A stretch of DNA of 55,334 bases from an uncultured Candidatus Competibacteraceae bacterium. Its GTDB lineage: Bacteria > Pseudomonadota > Gammaproteobacteria > Competibacterales > Competibacteraceae. The position numbers were made by a program, and so were the translations under genes. Positions 19,236-28,350 of the stretch are shown in pieces (the first letter of the stretch is position 1; each line of letters begins with the position of its first letter). The stretch lies in contig CAIRMO010000016.1 of assembly GCA_903879705.1 (NCBI GenBank), positions 1 through 55,334 on the forward strand, read 5' to 3'. Under the pieces are notes generated by a model. The model was given only the letters and a program-made list of their open reading frames with translations. It did not search any database and was not told the origin of the DNA.

Positions 19236-20333
19236 ATGAGTCCCGCCGACCTCGAACTGCTCAACCGCTTTCAGCGTGATTTTCCTCTGATCAGCGATCC
19301 GTTTCGAGTCATCGCCGAACAGTTGGGATGGAGCGAGACCGAAGTGTTAGCGTCACTGCGCCGGTTGAAGGACGAGGGCAAGGTTAGTCGGGTTGGGGCG
19401 GTGTTCGCCACCCGGCGGTTGGGCGTTAGTACCCTGGCGGCGTTGGCGGTTCCTCCGATGCGACTGGAAGCGGTCGCGCAACGAGTCAATGATTACCCCG
19501 AAGTCAATCACAACTACCAGCGCGAACATGATTTTAATCTCTGGTTCGTGCTGACTGCCGCCACCGCTTCGCGCTTGTGTGCGGTGCTGACCGACATTGA
19601 GGCCAAAACCGGTCTGTCCGTACTCAATCTGCCACTGCTGGAAGAATTTCACGTTGATCTGGGATTTGATTTGCAGTGCGGTGGACATAAAATCCCAGTG
19701 GCGACTCGTGCCCCAATGGCTAATCCAGAACCACACGGATTAAAACCGTTCAGCGCGCCGGATCAAGGAATTCTTGCTGCGCTGCAACCGGGCTTGCCAC
19801 TGGTTAGCCGGCCTTATCACGCCTTGGCGCAAGTGCTGGGTTTATCCGAGCAAACCGTTCTGGAGCGGCTGCAACAGGGATTGCAGCAGGGCATCATCAA
19901 ACGTCTCGGCATTATTGTTCGCCACCGTGAACTTGGCTACCGCGCTAATGCGATGGTGGTCTGGGATATTCCCGATACCGAAGTTAGCGCAGTCGGGCGG
20001 GCGCTGGCGATGGAATCCGGCATCAATCTTTGCTACCGCCGCCCGCGCCGTTTACCGCATTGGCCCTATAACCTGTTTTGCATGATGCACGGTCGCCAGC
20101 GGGAACCGGTGCTGGAGCGAATTGAACAAGTGCGCGCCGCAATCGCTAATCCAACCCAACAAGGATTAAAACCGCAGGGGTTGACGGCGTATCCCTATGC
20201 CGTGTTGTTCAGTGGTCACTGTTTCCGACAGCGTGGCGCGTATTATCTGCCGCTGGCAATGCCGTCGCCGCCCGCGCCTTTCCCGGAGAGCGGGGAAAAC
20301 TGGCCATCGACAAGCGTTGGGGCTTTAGCATGA
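19236..20333 (+). CDS. nirDL: Fused siroheme decarboxylase subunits NirD-NirL
   Basis: 365 aa from the ATG at 19236, the base after the nirF stop plus one; the open frame extends upstream inside nirF but that is coincidental. Two Lrp/AsnC-like units are joined in one chain. The first (about 1-150) has an N-terminal winged helix and NYQREHDFNLWFVL. The second (about 170-340) has the same fold ending in CYRRPRRLPHWPYNLFCMMHG. The family removes two acetate side chains of siroheme to give didecarboxysiroheme. The last ~25 residues (PSPPAPFPESGENW...) are unlike the family and may be read-through of an intergenic repeat. It overlaps the next gene by 4 bases. Confidence 0.88.
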   Translation: MSPADLELLNRFQRDFPLISDPFRVIAEQLGWSETEVLASLRRLKDEGKVSRVGAVFATRRLGVSTLAALAVPPMRLEAVAQRVNDYPEVNHNYQREHDFNLWFVLTAATASRLCAVLTDIEAKTGLSVLNLPLLEEFHVDLGFDLQCGGHKIPVATRAPMANPEPHGLKPFSAPDQGILAALQPGLPLVSRPYHALAQVLGLSEQTVLERLQQGLQQGIIKRLGIIVRHRELGYRANAMVVWDIPDTEVSAVGRALAMESGINLCYRRPRRLPHWPYNLFCMMHGRQREPVLERIEQVRAAIANPTQQGLKPQGLTAYPYAVLFSGHCFRQRGAYYLPLAMPSPPAPFPESGENWPSTSVGALA

Positions 20334-21322
20334 ACGAGCTGAAACGTCGCCTGATCGATGAGTGGCAGGGCGGCTTTCCGCTGTGCGAACAGCCGTTTGC
20401 CGTAGTGGCCGAACGGTTGGAGAGCAATGAAGATGCCGTGTTGCACGCTTTACGCGAGTTGCTGGCCGATGGAGTGCTGACCCGGTTTGGACCGCTGTAT
20501 CAGATCGAACGGCTGGGCGGCGCTTTTTCGCTGGTGGCCTTGCCAGCGCCGGAAGCGGACTTCGAGCGCATCACCGGTATTGTTAATGGCTTCCCGGAAG
20601 TCGCCCATAACTACCGGCGCGATCACGCCTTCAATATGTGGTTCGTGCTGGCAACCGAGACGCCCGCTGGAATCAACGATACGGTTAAGCGCATCGCGGT
20701 AGCAACCGGATTGCCGGTCTTCAACTTTCCCAAGGAACGCGAGTATTTTATTGAGGCGCGGTTTACGGTGGGAGCGGGCAAAATTCGCGGCGCTGCTTCT
20801 ACTCCCCCCTCATCGCCAACCCTTCTTCCGTCAGGAGAGCGGGGTGTTTCGATCCAGGCGCTCAAACCGCTTATTCTGGCTACCCAGGCCGGATTGCCAC
20901 TGACTCCGCAGCCGTATCACACCATCGCCGTACAACTGAATAGCGACGTGAAAACGGTTATTACGGGGTTGCAAGCTTTGCTGGATGCCGGCGCGATTCG
21001 TCGCATTGGAGTGGTGCCCAATCATTACCGCATTGGTTACGTCGCTAACGGCATGACGGTGTGGGATGTGGCCGACGAAGCGGTGGATGAGTGGGGTGCG
21101 CGGGTTGGAGCGCTGGAGTTTGTGACTCATTGCTACCGTCGCCCTCGTCATTTGCCAGACTGGCCCTATAACCTGTTCGCTATGGCGCATGGCGCGAACC
21201 GCGATGAAGTGGCCGCAAAGGCCGATCATATCGCTGAAGTCCTGGGCGATGCCTGCTACGCCCGCGACATTCTGTACAGCACCCGGATTCTCAAAAAGAC
21301 CGGCTTGCGCCTGAACGGCTGA
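20330..21322 (+). CDS. nirGH: Fused siroheme decarboxylase subunits NirG-NirH
   Basis: 330 aa, again two Lrp/AsnC-like units: the first about 1-150 (NYRRDHAFNMWFVLA), the second about 180-320 (CYRRPRHLPDWPYNLFAMAHG). In Pseudomonas NirG and NirH are separate proteins; here they are one chain, like NirDL next door. The linker (about 158-178, TPPSSPTLLPSGERGV) is Pro/Ser-rich, and its DNA at 20806-20847 resembles an intergenic repeat found elsewhere in the window. Assignment of the halves to G and H rests on order and size. It probably associates with NirDL. Confidence 0.85.
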   Translation: MNELKRRLIDEWQGGFPLCEQPFAVVAERLESNEDAVLHALRELLADGVLTRFGPLYQIERLGGAFSLVALPAPEADFERITGIVNGFPEVAHNYRRDHAFNMWFVLATETPAGINDTVKRIAVATGLPVFNFPKEREYFIEARFTVGAGKIRGAASTPPSSPTLLPSGERGVSIQALKPLILATQAGLPLTPQPYHTIAVQLNSDVKTVITGLQALLDAGAIRRIGVVPNHYRIGYVANGMTVWDVADEAVDEWGARVGALEFVTHCYRRPRHLPDWPYNLFAMAHGANRDEVAAKADHIAEVLGDACYARDILYSTRILKKTGLRLNG

Positions 21323-21336
21323 GGAAGACTTTACCT

Positions 21337-22536
21337 ATGTTCCGCATTACCCAATTTATGCAGGAAGTCGCCCGACCCACGCCACTAATGCCCAAGCGTA
21401 ATCCACCCGGCCCGGTGGTGATCTGGAATCTGGTGCGGCGCTGTAATCTGGCCTGCAAGCATTGCTACTCGATTTCCGCCGATACCGATTTCCCCGGTGA
21501 ATTGACCACTGAGGAAGCGTTCACGGTCATGGCTGATTTGCGGCGCTTCCGCGTACCGGTATTGATTCTGTCGGGTGGCGAGCCGCTGCTGCGCCCGGAT
21601 ATTTACACCATTGCCCATCACGCCAAGGCCTTGGGTTTTTACGTCGCCCTGTCGAGCAATGGCACACTGATCGACAGAACCAACATCGCCCGCATTGCCG
21701 AGGTCGGTTTCGATTACGTCGGCATCAGTCTGGATGGCATCGCTGAAACCCACGACCGCTTTCGCCGCCAGTCGGGTGCTTTCGCCGCGTCCATGAACGG
21801 CATCCGGCTCTGTCGGGAACACGCCATCAAGGTCGGGATTCGCTACACCATGACCGAAGACAACGCCCACGATCTGTTGCCCCTGCTGGGATTGCTGGAA
21901 CGAGAGCGAATCGACAAGTTCTACTTTTCCCATCTCAACTACGCCGGACGTGGTAATCGCAACCGCAAGGACGACGCCCAGCATCAGACGACGCGCCGGG
22001 CGATGGATTTGCTGTTTGAAATTGACTGGCAGTTAGTTCAAGAAGGCCGGTCCAAGGAATTTGTGACGGGCAATAACGATGCTGACGGGGTGTATCTGCT
22101 GTTCTGGGTCCGTCGGCGTTTCCCGGAGCTGGAAAATCACCTTCGCGCCAAACTGGCGCAGTGGGGCGGCAACGCTTCTGGAGTCAATGTCGCTAATATC
22201 GATAACCTTGGCAATGTCCATCCCGATACGATGTGGTGGCATCACTCGTTGGGCAATGTTCGCGACCGCCCGTTTTCCGAAATTTGGCCGGATACATCCG
22301 ATCCACTGATGGCGGGCTTGAAAGCCAACCCTCGCCCGGTTAAAGGGCGTTGCGGTCAGTGCCAATACGTTGATATTTGCGGCGGCAATACCCGGGTGCG
22401 CGCCCAGCAACTCACCGGCGATCCGTGGGCCGAAGACCCCGCTTGTTATTTGGATGACGAGGAAATTGGCGTCACGGCGGGCGGCGAGCGGCTGACCGTG
22501 ACGCCGTATCAAACCCTTCGCCGGAGTGCCGCGTGA
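21337..22536 (+). CDS. nirJ: Radical SAM heme d1 biosynthesis protein NirJ
   Basis: 399 aa. The radical SAM cluster motif is C36-x3-C40-x2-C43 in RRCNLACKHCYS. GGEPLL follows (about 80), and a C-terminal SPASM-like cysteine region (KGRCGQCQYVDICGGN). NirJ replaces two propionate groups of didecarboxysiroheme by oxo groups. It sits 14 bases after nirGH with GAGGAAG upstream and overlaps nirN by 4 bases. Confidence 0.94.
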   Translation: MFRITQFMQEVARPTPLMPKRNPPGPVVIWNLVRRCNLACKHCYSISADTDFPGELTTEEAFTVMADLRRFRVPVLILSGGEPLLRPDIYTIAHHAKALGFYVALSSNGTLIDRTNIARIAEVGFDYVGISLDGIAETHDRFRRQSGAFAASMNGIRLCREHAIKVGIRYTMTEDNAHDLLPLLGLLERERIDKFYFSHLNYAGRGNRNRKDDAQHQTTRRAMDLLFEIDWQLVQEGRSKEFVTGNNDADGVYLLFWVRRRFPELENHLRAKLAQWGGNASGVNVANIDNLGNVHPDTMWWHHSLGNVRDRPFSEIWPDTSDPLMAGLKANPRPVKGRCGQCQYVDICGGNTRVRAQQLTGDPWAEDPACYLDDEEIGVTAGGERLTVTPYQTLRRSAA

Positions 22537-24104
22537 TGAGAAAAATCCTGCTGTTTGCCGGCCTGATGCTGCTGCTGGAGGTTGCGGTCAGCGCCGCGCC
22601 AGACCCCGCGCCGTTGTACCAGCAGCACTGTATTGCCTGTCATGGCGTCGACCGGTTAGGTGGGATGGGGCCGGCGCTGTTGCCGCAGAATCTGGAACGA
22701 TTGAAGAAGCCGGAGGCGCTGGCGGTGATCACTGCCGGACGGACAGCAACCCAGATGGCGGGCTTTCAGGACAAGCTCAAGCCGGAGGAAATTCAGGCGC
22801 TGGCCGACTTCATTTACACCCCGCCGGCGGTCATGCCGCAATGGGGCGAAACCGAAATCCGCGCCTCGCGGGTCGAACCGTTCAAATCGGGCACCCTGCC
22901 GGACAAACCGCAATTCAGCGCCGATCCACTCAATCTGTTCGTGGTAGTGGAAGCGGGCGATCATCACGTCACGATTCTCGACGGTGATAAGTTCGAGCCG
23001 ATTCACCGGTTCCCCAGCCGATTCGCGCTGCACGGCGGGCCGAAATTTACTCCGGACGGGCGCTATGTGTTTTTTGCGTCCCGCGACGGCTGGATTAGCA
23101 AATTCGATCTTTACAACCTGAAAACAGTGGCAGAAATCCGCGCCGGTATTAACACCCGCAATATCGCGGTATCGGGTGATGGGCAATGGGTGATGGCGGC
23201 GAATTATTTGCCGCATACCTTGGTGCTGTTAAACGCCGCCGATTTAAGCCTTGACCGAATCATTCCGGTCGTGAATGAGGTCGGCAAGAGTTCGCGGGTG
23301 TCGGCGGTGTATGACGCCGCGCCGCGCAAGAGCTTCGTGGCTGCGCTCAAGGACATCCCCGAAGTCTGGGAACTGAGCTACGACCCCAAGGCCGATCCGG
23401 TGTTTAAGGGCTATGTTCACGATTACAAAATGGGTGAAGCCATGGCGTTACCCGGAATGTGGACGCCACGAGTGACCCAACTCGACGCCATTCTCGACGA
23501 TTTCTTCTTCGACCCCAGCTACGCCTACGTTCTGGGCGCGGCGCGACCCGCCGATGGCAGCGATCAAGCCATCCCCGGCGGCCAAGTAGTTAATCTCGAC
23601 GTGCGGCGCAAGATCGCCGACCTGCCGTTGCCCGGCCTGCCGCACCTCGGTTCTGGAATCTCCTGGCGCTATCAGGATCATCCGGTCATGGCCACGCCCA
23701 ATCTCAAGGAAGGCGTGGTCAGCGTGATCGACATGAAGGACTGGAAGCTCATCAAGGAGATCAGGACCGCCGGCCCGGGGTTCTTCATGCGCAGTCACGA
23801 GAACACGCCCTATGCCTGGGTGGACGCGATGATGAGCAAGGATAAGGACACGATGCAATTGCTGGATAAGCGCACCCTGGAAATCGTTAAGACGTTGCGT
23901 CCAGAACCGGGTAAAACCGCTGCCCATACTGAATTTACCCGTGATGGGAAATACGCGCTGGTTTCCATCTGGGAAAACGACGGGGCGCTGGTGATTTACG
24001 ACGCGGCTACTTTGCAAGAGGTGAAGCGGCTACCCATGAAAAAGCCGGTGGGTAAATATAACGTCTACAATAAGATTACTCGCTCCGAGGGAACGAGTCA
24101 TTGA
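22533..24104 (+). CDS. nirN: NirN, dihydro-heme d1 dehydrogenase
   Basis: 523 aa NirS paralog: signal peptide (about 1-21), cytochrome c domain with CIACH at C33-H37, then a d1-type propeller from about 130. The short linker and divergent propeller distinguish it from NirS. NirN oxidises dihydro-d1 to heme d1 in the periplasm and helps load NirS. It is the last nir gene; nosZ starts 74 bases later with no clear terminator between them. Confidence 0.9.
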   Translation: MMRKILLFAGLMLLLEVAVSAAPDPAPLYQQHCIACHGVDRLGGMGPALLPQNLERLKKPEALAVITAGRTATQMAGFQDKLKPEEIQALADFIYTPPAVMPQWGETEIRASRVEPFKSGTLPDKPQFSADPLNLFVVVEAGDHHVTILDGDKFEPIHRFPSRFALHGGPKFTPDGRYVFFASRDGWISKFDLYNLKTVAEIRAGINTRNIAVSGDGQWVMAANYLPHTLVLLNAADLSLDRIIPVVNEVGKSSRVSAVYDAAPRKSFVAALKDIPEVWELSYDPKADPVFKGYVHDYKMGEAMALPGMWTPRVTQLDAILDDFFFDPSYAYVLGAARPADGSDQAIPGGQVVNLDVRRKIADLPLPGLPHLGSGISWRYQDHPVMATPNLKEGVVSVIDMKDWKLIKEIRTAGPGFFMRSHENTPYAWVDAMMSKDKDTMQLLDKRTLEIVKTLRPEPGKTAAHTEFTRDGKYALVSIWENDGALVIYDAATLQEVKRLPMKKPVGKYNVYNKITRSEGTSH

Positions 24105-24178
24105 GGGCGGATTTCATCCATGAACCCTGATGGATTTGGACTGAAACAGCGGCAAAAACCAACTGTGGAGAATATGTC

Positions 24179-26116
24179 ATGATCGATACCGAACACTCAT
24201 TATCGACCCCCGAAAATCTGCAAAACACTAGCCGGCGCAAATTTCTGGGCGCGGCGGCGTTGACTGGCCTCACGGGTGCCGGACTGGCGGCTGGAATGGC
24301 GACTCTTACCCAAGTCGAGGCTAAGGAAGAAAAGGATGAGCATGAGGAAGACGGAGATTCCTGCAAATTTGACGTGCCGCCAGGGCAATTGGATGACTAC
24401 TACATTTTCTCCAGTGGCGGCCATTCTGGCGAAGTGCGGATTTATGGCTTGCCCTCCGGGCGCACTCTCAAGCGCATTCCGGTATTCAACATGGATCCGA
24501 TGGTGGGTTGGGGCATCACCAACGAATCCAAGAAAGTGATCGGCACCAAGCCAAATGGTTCCCTTAAATACCATACCGGCGATACCCACCACGTTCACGG
24601 TTCCTATACCGATGGGACTTATGATAGTAAATATCTGTGGGTGAATGACAAGATTCATGGCCGGCTGGCGCGCATCCGCATGGACACCATGGAATGCGAC
24701 AAGATCACCGAATTGCCGAATATCCAGGGTTTCCACGGGCTATTTCCCGATAAACGCGATCCGGTGGATGCCAAGATCAATCACACTACCCGGGTGTTCT
24801 GTGGTGGGGAATTTCATATTCCGTTGCCCAATGACGGGCGGGACATGGATGACTCGAAGAAATGGGCGTGCCTGTTTACCTGCGTGGATGCTGAAACCAT
24901 GGAGCCGCGCTGGCAGTGCAAGCTCACCGGTAATATGGATTTGGTCGCGACCTCCTATGATGGCAAGCTGGCAGCGGCCAATCAGTACAATACCGAAGGC
25001 GGGGCGATTTATACCGATATGATGTCGGCGGAACGTGATGCTGTAGTGTTCTTTAATATTGCCCGGATCGAGGAGGCCGTTAAAGCGGGCAAGTTTATTA
25101 CTATCGGCGATTCCAAGGTCCCGGTGGTGAATGGCACTAAGGACGCTAATCAAGACCCCAAGACGGCGCTGGTTCTTTATGTACCAGTCCCCAAAAATCC
25201 GCATGGCGTTAATGTCACGCCTGACGGTAAATACTTCATTTCCTCTGGCAAGTTGTCACCGACGGCCACCGTGACCGCCACCGATCTGGTGTACAAATGG
25301 TTTAACGGCGAACTGAAAGAGCCGCGCGATACCGTAGTGGCGGAGCCGGAAATCGGCCTCGGCCCGTTGCACACCGCTTTCGACAACAGGGGTAATGCTT
25401 ACACCACCCTGTTCCTTGACAGCCAGATCGTCAAATGGAACATTCAAAAAGCTATCGATCAGTTTAAGGGTGACAAAAAGACTCAGCCGGTTCTGGATCG
25501 GATTGACGTGCATTATCAGCCCGGTCACGGCTACACCTCAATGGGCGAAACCCAGGAAGCTGACGGTAAATTCTTTAATTCCGGTAATAAGTTCTCTAAG
25601 GATCGGTTTTTACCGGTTGGCCCGCTGCATGTCGAAACTGAGCAGTTGATCGACATCAGCGGCGACAAGATGAAGCTGATTCACGATCACACCGCATATC
25701 CTGAACCGCACGATGCCATTATTGTTCGCCGTGATCGAGTTAAAACCCGGCAGATTTACAACATGGATGACTTCCCCAATGCGGTGAAAAACTTCACGGA
25801 TAGCCGGGTGGAGCGTAATGGTAACAAGGTCACGGTCTATCTGGCCTCGGTGGCGCCGCAGTACAGCATGACCAATTTCAAGGTCAAGCAGGGCGATGAA
25901 GTCACCATCATCCTGACTAATCACGACAAGGTCGAGGATTTGACCCACGGCTTTGCCATTCCCAAGTACGACATCAACTTCATCGTTAATCCGCAGCAGA
26001 CGGCTTCGGTCACTTTCGTGGCTGACAAGCCGGGAGTCTACTGGTGTTACTGCTCTCACTTCTGCCACGCACTGCACCTTGAAATGCGTAGCACCATGAT
26101 GGTTGAACCCGCCTGA
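24179..26116 (+). CDS. nosZ: Nitrous oxide reductase (clade I, Tat-exported)
   Basis: 645 aa with a Tat signal (SRRKFLGAAALTGLTGAG, about 19-36), which marks clade I. The N-terminal propeller supplies CuZ histidines, including GDTHHVHG. The C-terminal cupredoxin domain carries the CuA site C-x3-C-x3-H-x2-M in YCSHFCHALHLEM. Remembered clade I proteins mostly have Trp where this one has His between the cysteines; only its backbone would bind copper. It reduces N2O to N2 as a periplasmic homodimer. GTGGAG precedes the ATG. It is unusually placed before nosR, and a hairpin follows its stop. Confidence 0.96.
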   Translation: MIDTEHSLSTPENLQNTSRRKFLGAAALTGLTGAGLAAGMATLTQVEAKEEKDEHEEDGDSCKFDVPPGQLDDYYIFSSGGHSGEVRIYGLPSGRTLKRIPVFNMDPMVGWGITNESKKVIGTKPNGSLKYHTGDTHHVHGSYTDGTYDSKYLWVNDKIHGRLARIRMDTMECDKITELPNIQGFHGLFPDKRDPVDAKINHTTRVFCGGEFHIPLPNDGRDMDDSKKWACLFTCVDAETMEPRWQCKLTGNMDLVATSYDGKLAAANQYNTEGGAIYTDMMSAERDAVVFFNIARIEEAVKAGKFITIGDSKVPVVNGTKDANQDPKTALVLYVPVPKNPHGVNVTPDGKYFISSGKLSPTATVTATDLVYKWFNGELKEPRDTVVAEPEIGLGPLHTAFDNRGNAYTTLFLDSQIVKWNIQKAIDQFKGDKKTQPVLDRIDVHYQPGHGYTSMGETQEADGKFFNSGNKFSKDRFLPVGPLHVETEQLIDISGDKMKLIHDHTAYPEPHDAIIVRRDRVKTRQIYNMDDFPNAVKNFTDSRVERNGNKVTVYLASVAPQYSMTNFKVKQGDEVTIILTNHDKVEDLTHGFAIPKYDINFIVNPQQTASVTFVADKPGVYWCYCSHFCHALHLEMRSTMMVEPA

Positions 26117-26132
26117 TCCCTTTAACCGGGCG

Positions 26133-26158
26133 CGGGACGGGGAAAAATCCCCGTCCTG
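26133..26158 (+). promoter_or_regulatory. Hairpin between nosZ and nosR
   Basis: A 9-bp perfect stem (26135-26143 with 26148-26156, GGACGGGGA/TCCCCGTCC) around AAAA, extendable by a G-T and a C-G pair. No T-run follows. It probably protects the nosZ 3' end or partly attenuates transcription into nosR. Confidence 0.6.
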
Positions 26159-26178
26159 TTGCTGATGTGTGATCCTTT

Positions 26179-28350
26179 ATGAACGCTTCATTGTCGGTTT
26201 CCCGGTATTTTATAGCGCTGGTTGTTGTGTTTTTTCTGTTCGCTGCTGGGTTATTCCCACTCATCACCGTGGCTTCTTCCTATGAAACTCCATTACCGGT
26301 GCAACTGTCGACCGACCCTGATTTATGCGCCTATGCGCCCTGCAAGGATGTAATGCCCGATGCTGACAGCTTTTCAACGCGCAAGGGTAAACCAGCGTAT
26401 GTCGAGGCGTACCATAACCGGAAGTTGATCGGCTATGTATTCCTGTCCACCGACATCGTGGATATTCCCGCCTATTCCGGGAAGCCCGTAGTCACGCTGA
26501 TGGGCATGGATGCCGAGGGTAAAATTATTGGAGTGAAGATTCTCAAGCACAGTGAACCTATTCTGCTGGTCGGCATCCCCGAAGGGGAATTGACCAAGTT
26601 TATCAAACAATTCGTTGGGCGCTTCGCTTGGGACAAGGTGGAAATCGGCAGGGCGCGCAGTGGCGATGGTTATATCGGTATTGATGCGATCACTGGAGCT
26701 ACCGTAACCGTGATTGCTCAAAACCAGGTGGTGATGCGCAGCGCCTATGAAATCGCTAAGCAGATTGGCATTGTCAAACCTATTCCCAAACTACAGGCGA
26801 AATTTATCGGCATCCAGGAAAAATTGAGTTGGGAGGACTTAATCAAGGAAGGCAGCGTTCAGCACTTGCGGGTCATGCCCAAGGATTTGGAAATGGGCCA
26901 TGGTAAGGAACCATACATCGACCTGTATTTTGGCTATCTGAATATGCCTAATGTGGGACGTAATGTTTTAGGTGAGTACAATTATCAACGATTGATGACC
27001 GATCTTAAACCTAACGAACACGCTATTTTTATTGTTGCCAATGGCAGCAGTTCATTCAAAGGCTCCGGCTTTGTGCGCGGCGGTATTTATGATCGCATTC
27101 AGGTCTCGCAAGAGATGGATACTTTCACTTTCCGCGACACCGACTACTTCAATCTTTACAGCATCGATGCTGCTGGCGCGCCGCGTTTCCGCGAATCCGG
27201 CATTTTCATCATTCGCAGCCCCAGCTTTAGCGCCGCCTATCCCTGGAGTCTGGTGCTTTTGGCTAATAAGCAGGACAAGGAAACCGGAGTCAAAACTTTC
27301 ATCAATTTCGACCGGGAATACTGGCTGGCGTCGCGTTATCTGGAAGGCGGCCACCCGGAAGTCATAAAGCCTGACCCGACTTGGCTGCGGGTATGGAAGA
27401 CCAAATGGCTGGAAATTGCTTTGTTTGTTGTGCTGCTGGCTGGCGCAACGATGACTCATGTCATGCGCGACCAGCTAAGCCGGTGGGCTGATCGCAAGGA
27501 CAATCGTTGGGTCGCTTATCCTAAATACTTCTTCTGGATCGCCAGTATTGTTTTTGTTGGCTATTACGCCATGGCTCAGCCGAGTATTACCCATATTCTC
27601 ACTTGGCTTCACTCGATGATCGATCAGTGGAAATGGGAGTTATTCCTATCTGATCCGCTGATCTTTATTTTTTGGTGGTTTATTATCATCACCGTATTTA
27701 TCTGGGGCCGAGGGCTATTCTGTGGCTGGTTATGTCCTTATGGCGCATTGACCGAACTGGTTTATAAAATTTCTCGTGTTCTGGGTCTCAAACGCTTTCA
27801 ATTCTTTCTACCCAAGCCATTGCATAACAAGTTGAAGTGGATCAAATATGCAGTGTTTATCGTGTTACTGCTGATGTCCTTCTATTCAATGAGTCTGGCG
27901 GAAAAAATGGCCGAAATTGAGCCATTCAAGACCACCTTCCTGGTCGGCATCTTGAATCGTTCTTGGCCGTTTATCCTGTTTTGGCTCTTATTATTCGGCG
28001 CATCGATGCTGATTGAGCGACCCTTTTGTAAATATCTCTGTCCGTTAGGTGCAGGGTTGGCCATCCCATCGACCTTCCGCTTATTTGGGCTGAAACGAAA
28101 AACGGAATGTCAGACCTGCAAAGCTTGTGCAGTTGGTTGTGGTTCACTGGCAATTGACCCGCAAGGAAAAATTGATCAGCGTGAATGTATGCTTTGTCTG
28201 GATTGCATGATTCTGTATTATGATTCCTATGCTTGTCCGCCCTTGTCCAGGGAACGGAAATATCGTGACAAGCATGATCTGCCGCTAACGCCTATTTCTC
28301 CACGGGGTTATTTCATTCCTATTCAGCCAGCAAATGATGGTAAGTCGTGA
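26179..28350 (+). CDS. nosR: NosR, membrane flavo/iron-sulfur protein for N2O reduction
   Basis: 723 aa. N-terminal membrane helix, then a periplasmic FMN-binding domain with the flavin-attachment Thr in DAITGATVT (about 169-177). Five or so membrane spans follow (from about 410), with CGWLCPYGA and CKYLCPLGA. The cytoplasmic tail has two 4Fe-4S motifs (CQTCKACAVGC and CMLCLDC). NosR feeds electrons from the quinol pool to NosZ and is needed for nos expression. It overlaps nosD by 4 bases. Lower GC than nosZ. Confidence 0.94.
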   Translation: MNASLSVSRYFIALVVVFFLFAAGLFPLITVASSYETPLPVQLSTDPDLCAYAPCKDVMPDADSFSTRKGKPAYVEAYHNRKLIGYVFLSTDIVDIPAYSGKPVVTLMGMDAEGKIIGVKILKHSEPILLVGIPEGELTKFIKQFVGRFAWDKVEIGRARSGDGYIGIDAITGATVTVIAQNQVVMRSAYEIAKQIGIVKPIPKLQAKFIGIQEKLSWEDLIKEGSVQHLRVMPKDLEMGHGKEPYIDLYFGYLNMPNVGRNVLGEYNYQRLMTDLKPNEHAIFIVANGSSSFKGSGFVRGGIYDRIQVSQEMDTFTFRDTDYFNLYSIDAAGAPRFRESGIFIIRSPSFSAAYPWSLVLLANKQDKETGVKTFINFDREYWLASRYLEGGHPEVIKPDPTWLRVWKTKWLEIALFVVLLAGATMTHVMRDQLSRWADRKDNRWVAYPKYFFWIASIVFVGYYAMAQPSITHILTWLHSMIDQWKWELFLSDPLIFIFWWFIIITVFIWGRGLFCGWLCPYGALTELVYKISRVLGLKRFQFFLPKPLHNKLKWIKYAVFIVLLLMSFYSMSLAEKMAEIEPFKTTFLVGILNRSWPFILFWLLLFGASMLIERPFCKYLCPLGAGLAIPSTFRLFGLKRKTECQTCKACAVGCGSLAIDPQGKIDQRECMLCLDCMILYYDSYACPPLSRERKYRDKHDLPLTPISPRGYFIPIQPANDGKS

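Noticed and set aside
24105-24178. A separate nosZ promoter or terminator in the nirN-nosZ gap
   Set aside because: Only a weak ATCCAT/ATGGAT inverted repeat is present, with no Fnr/Dnr box and no T-run.
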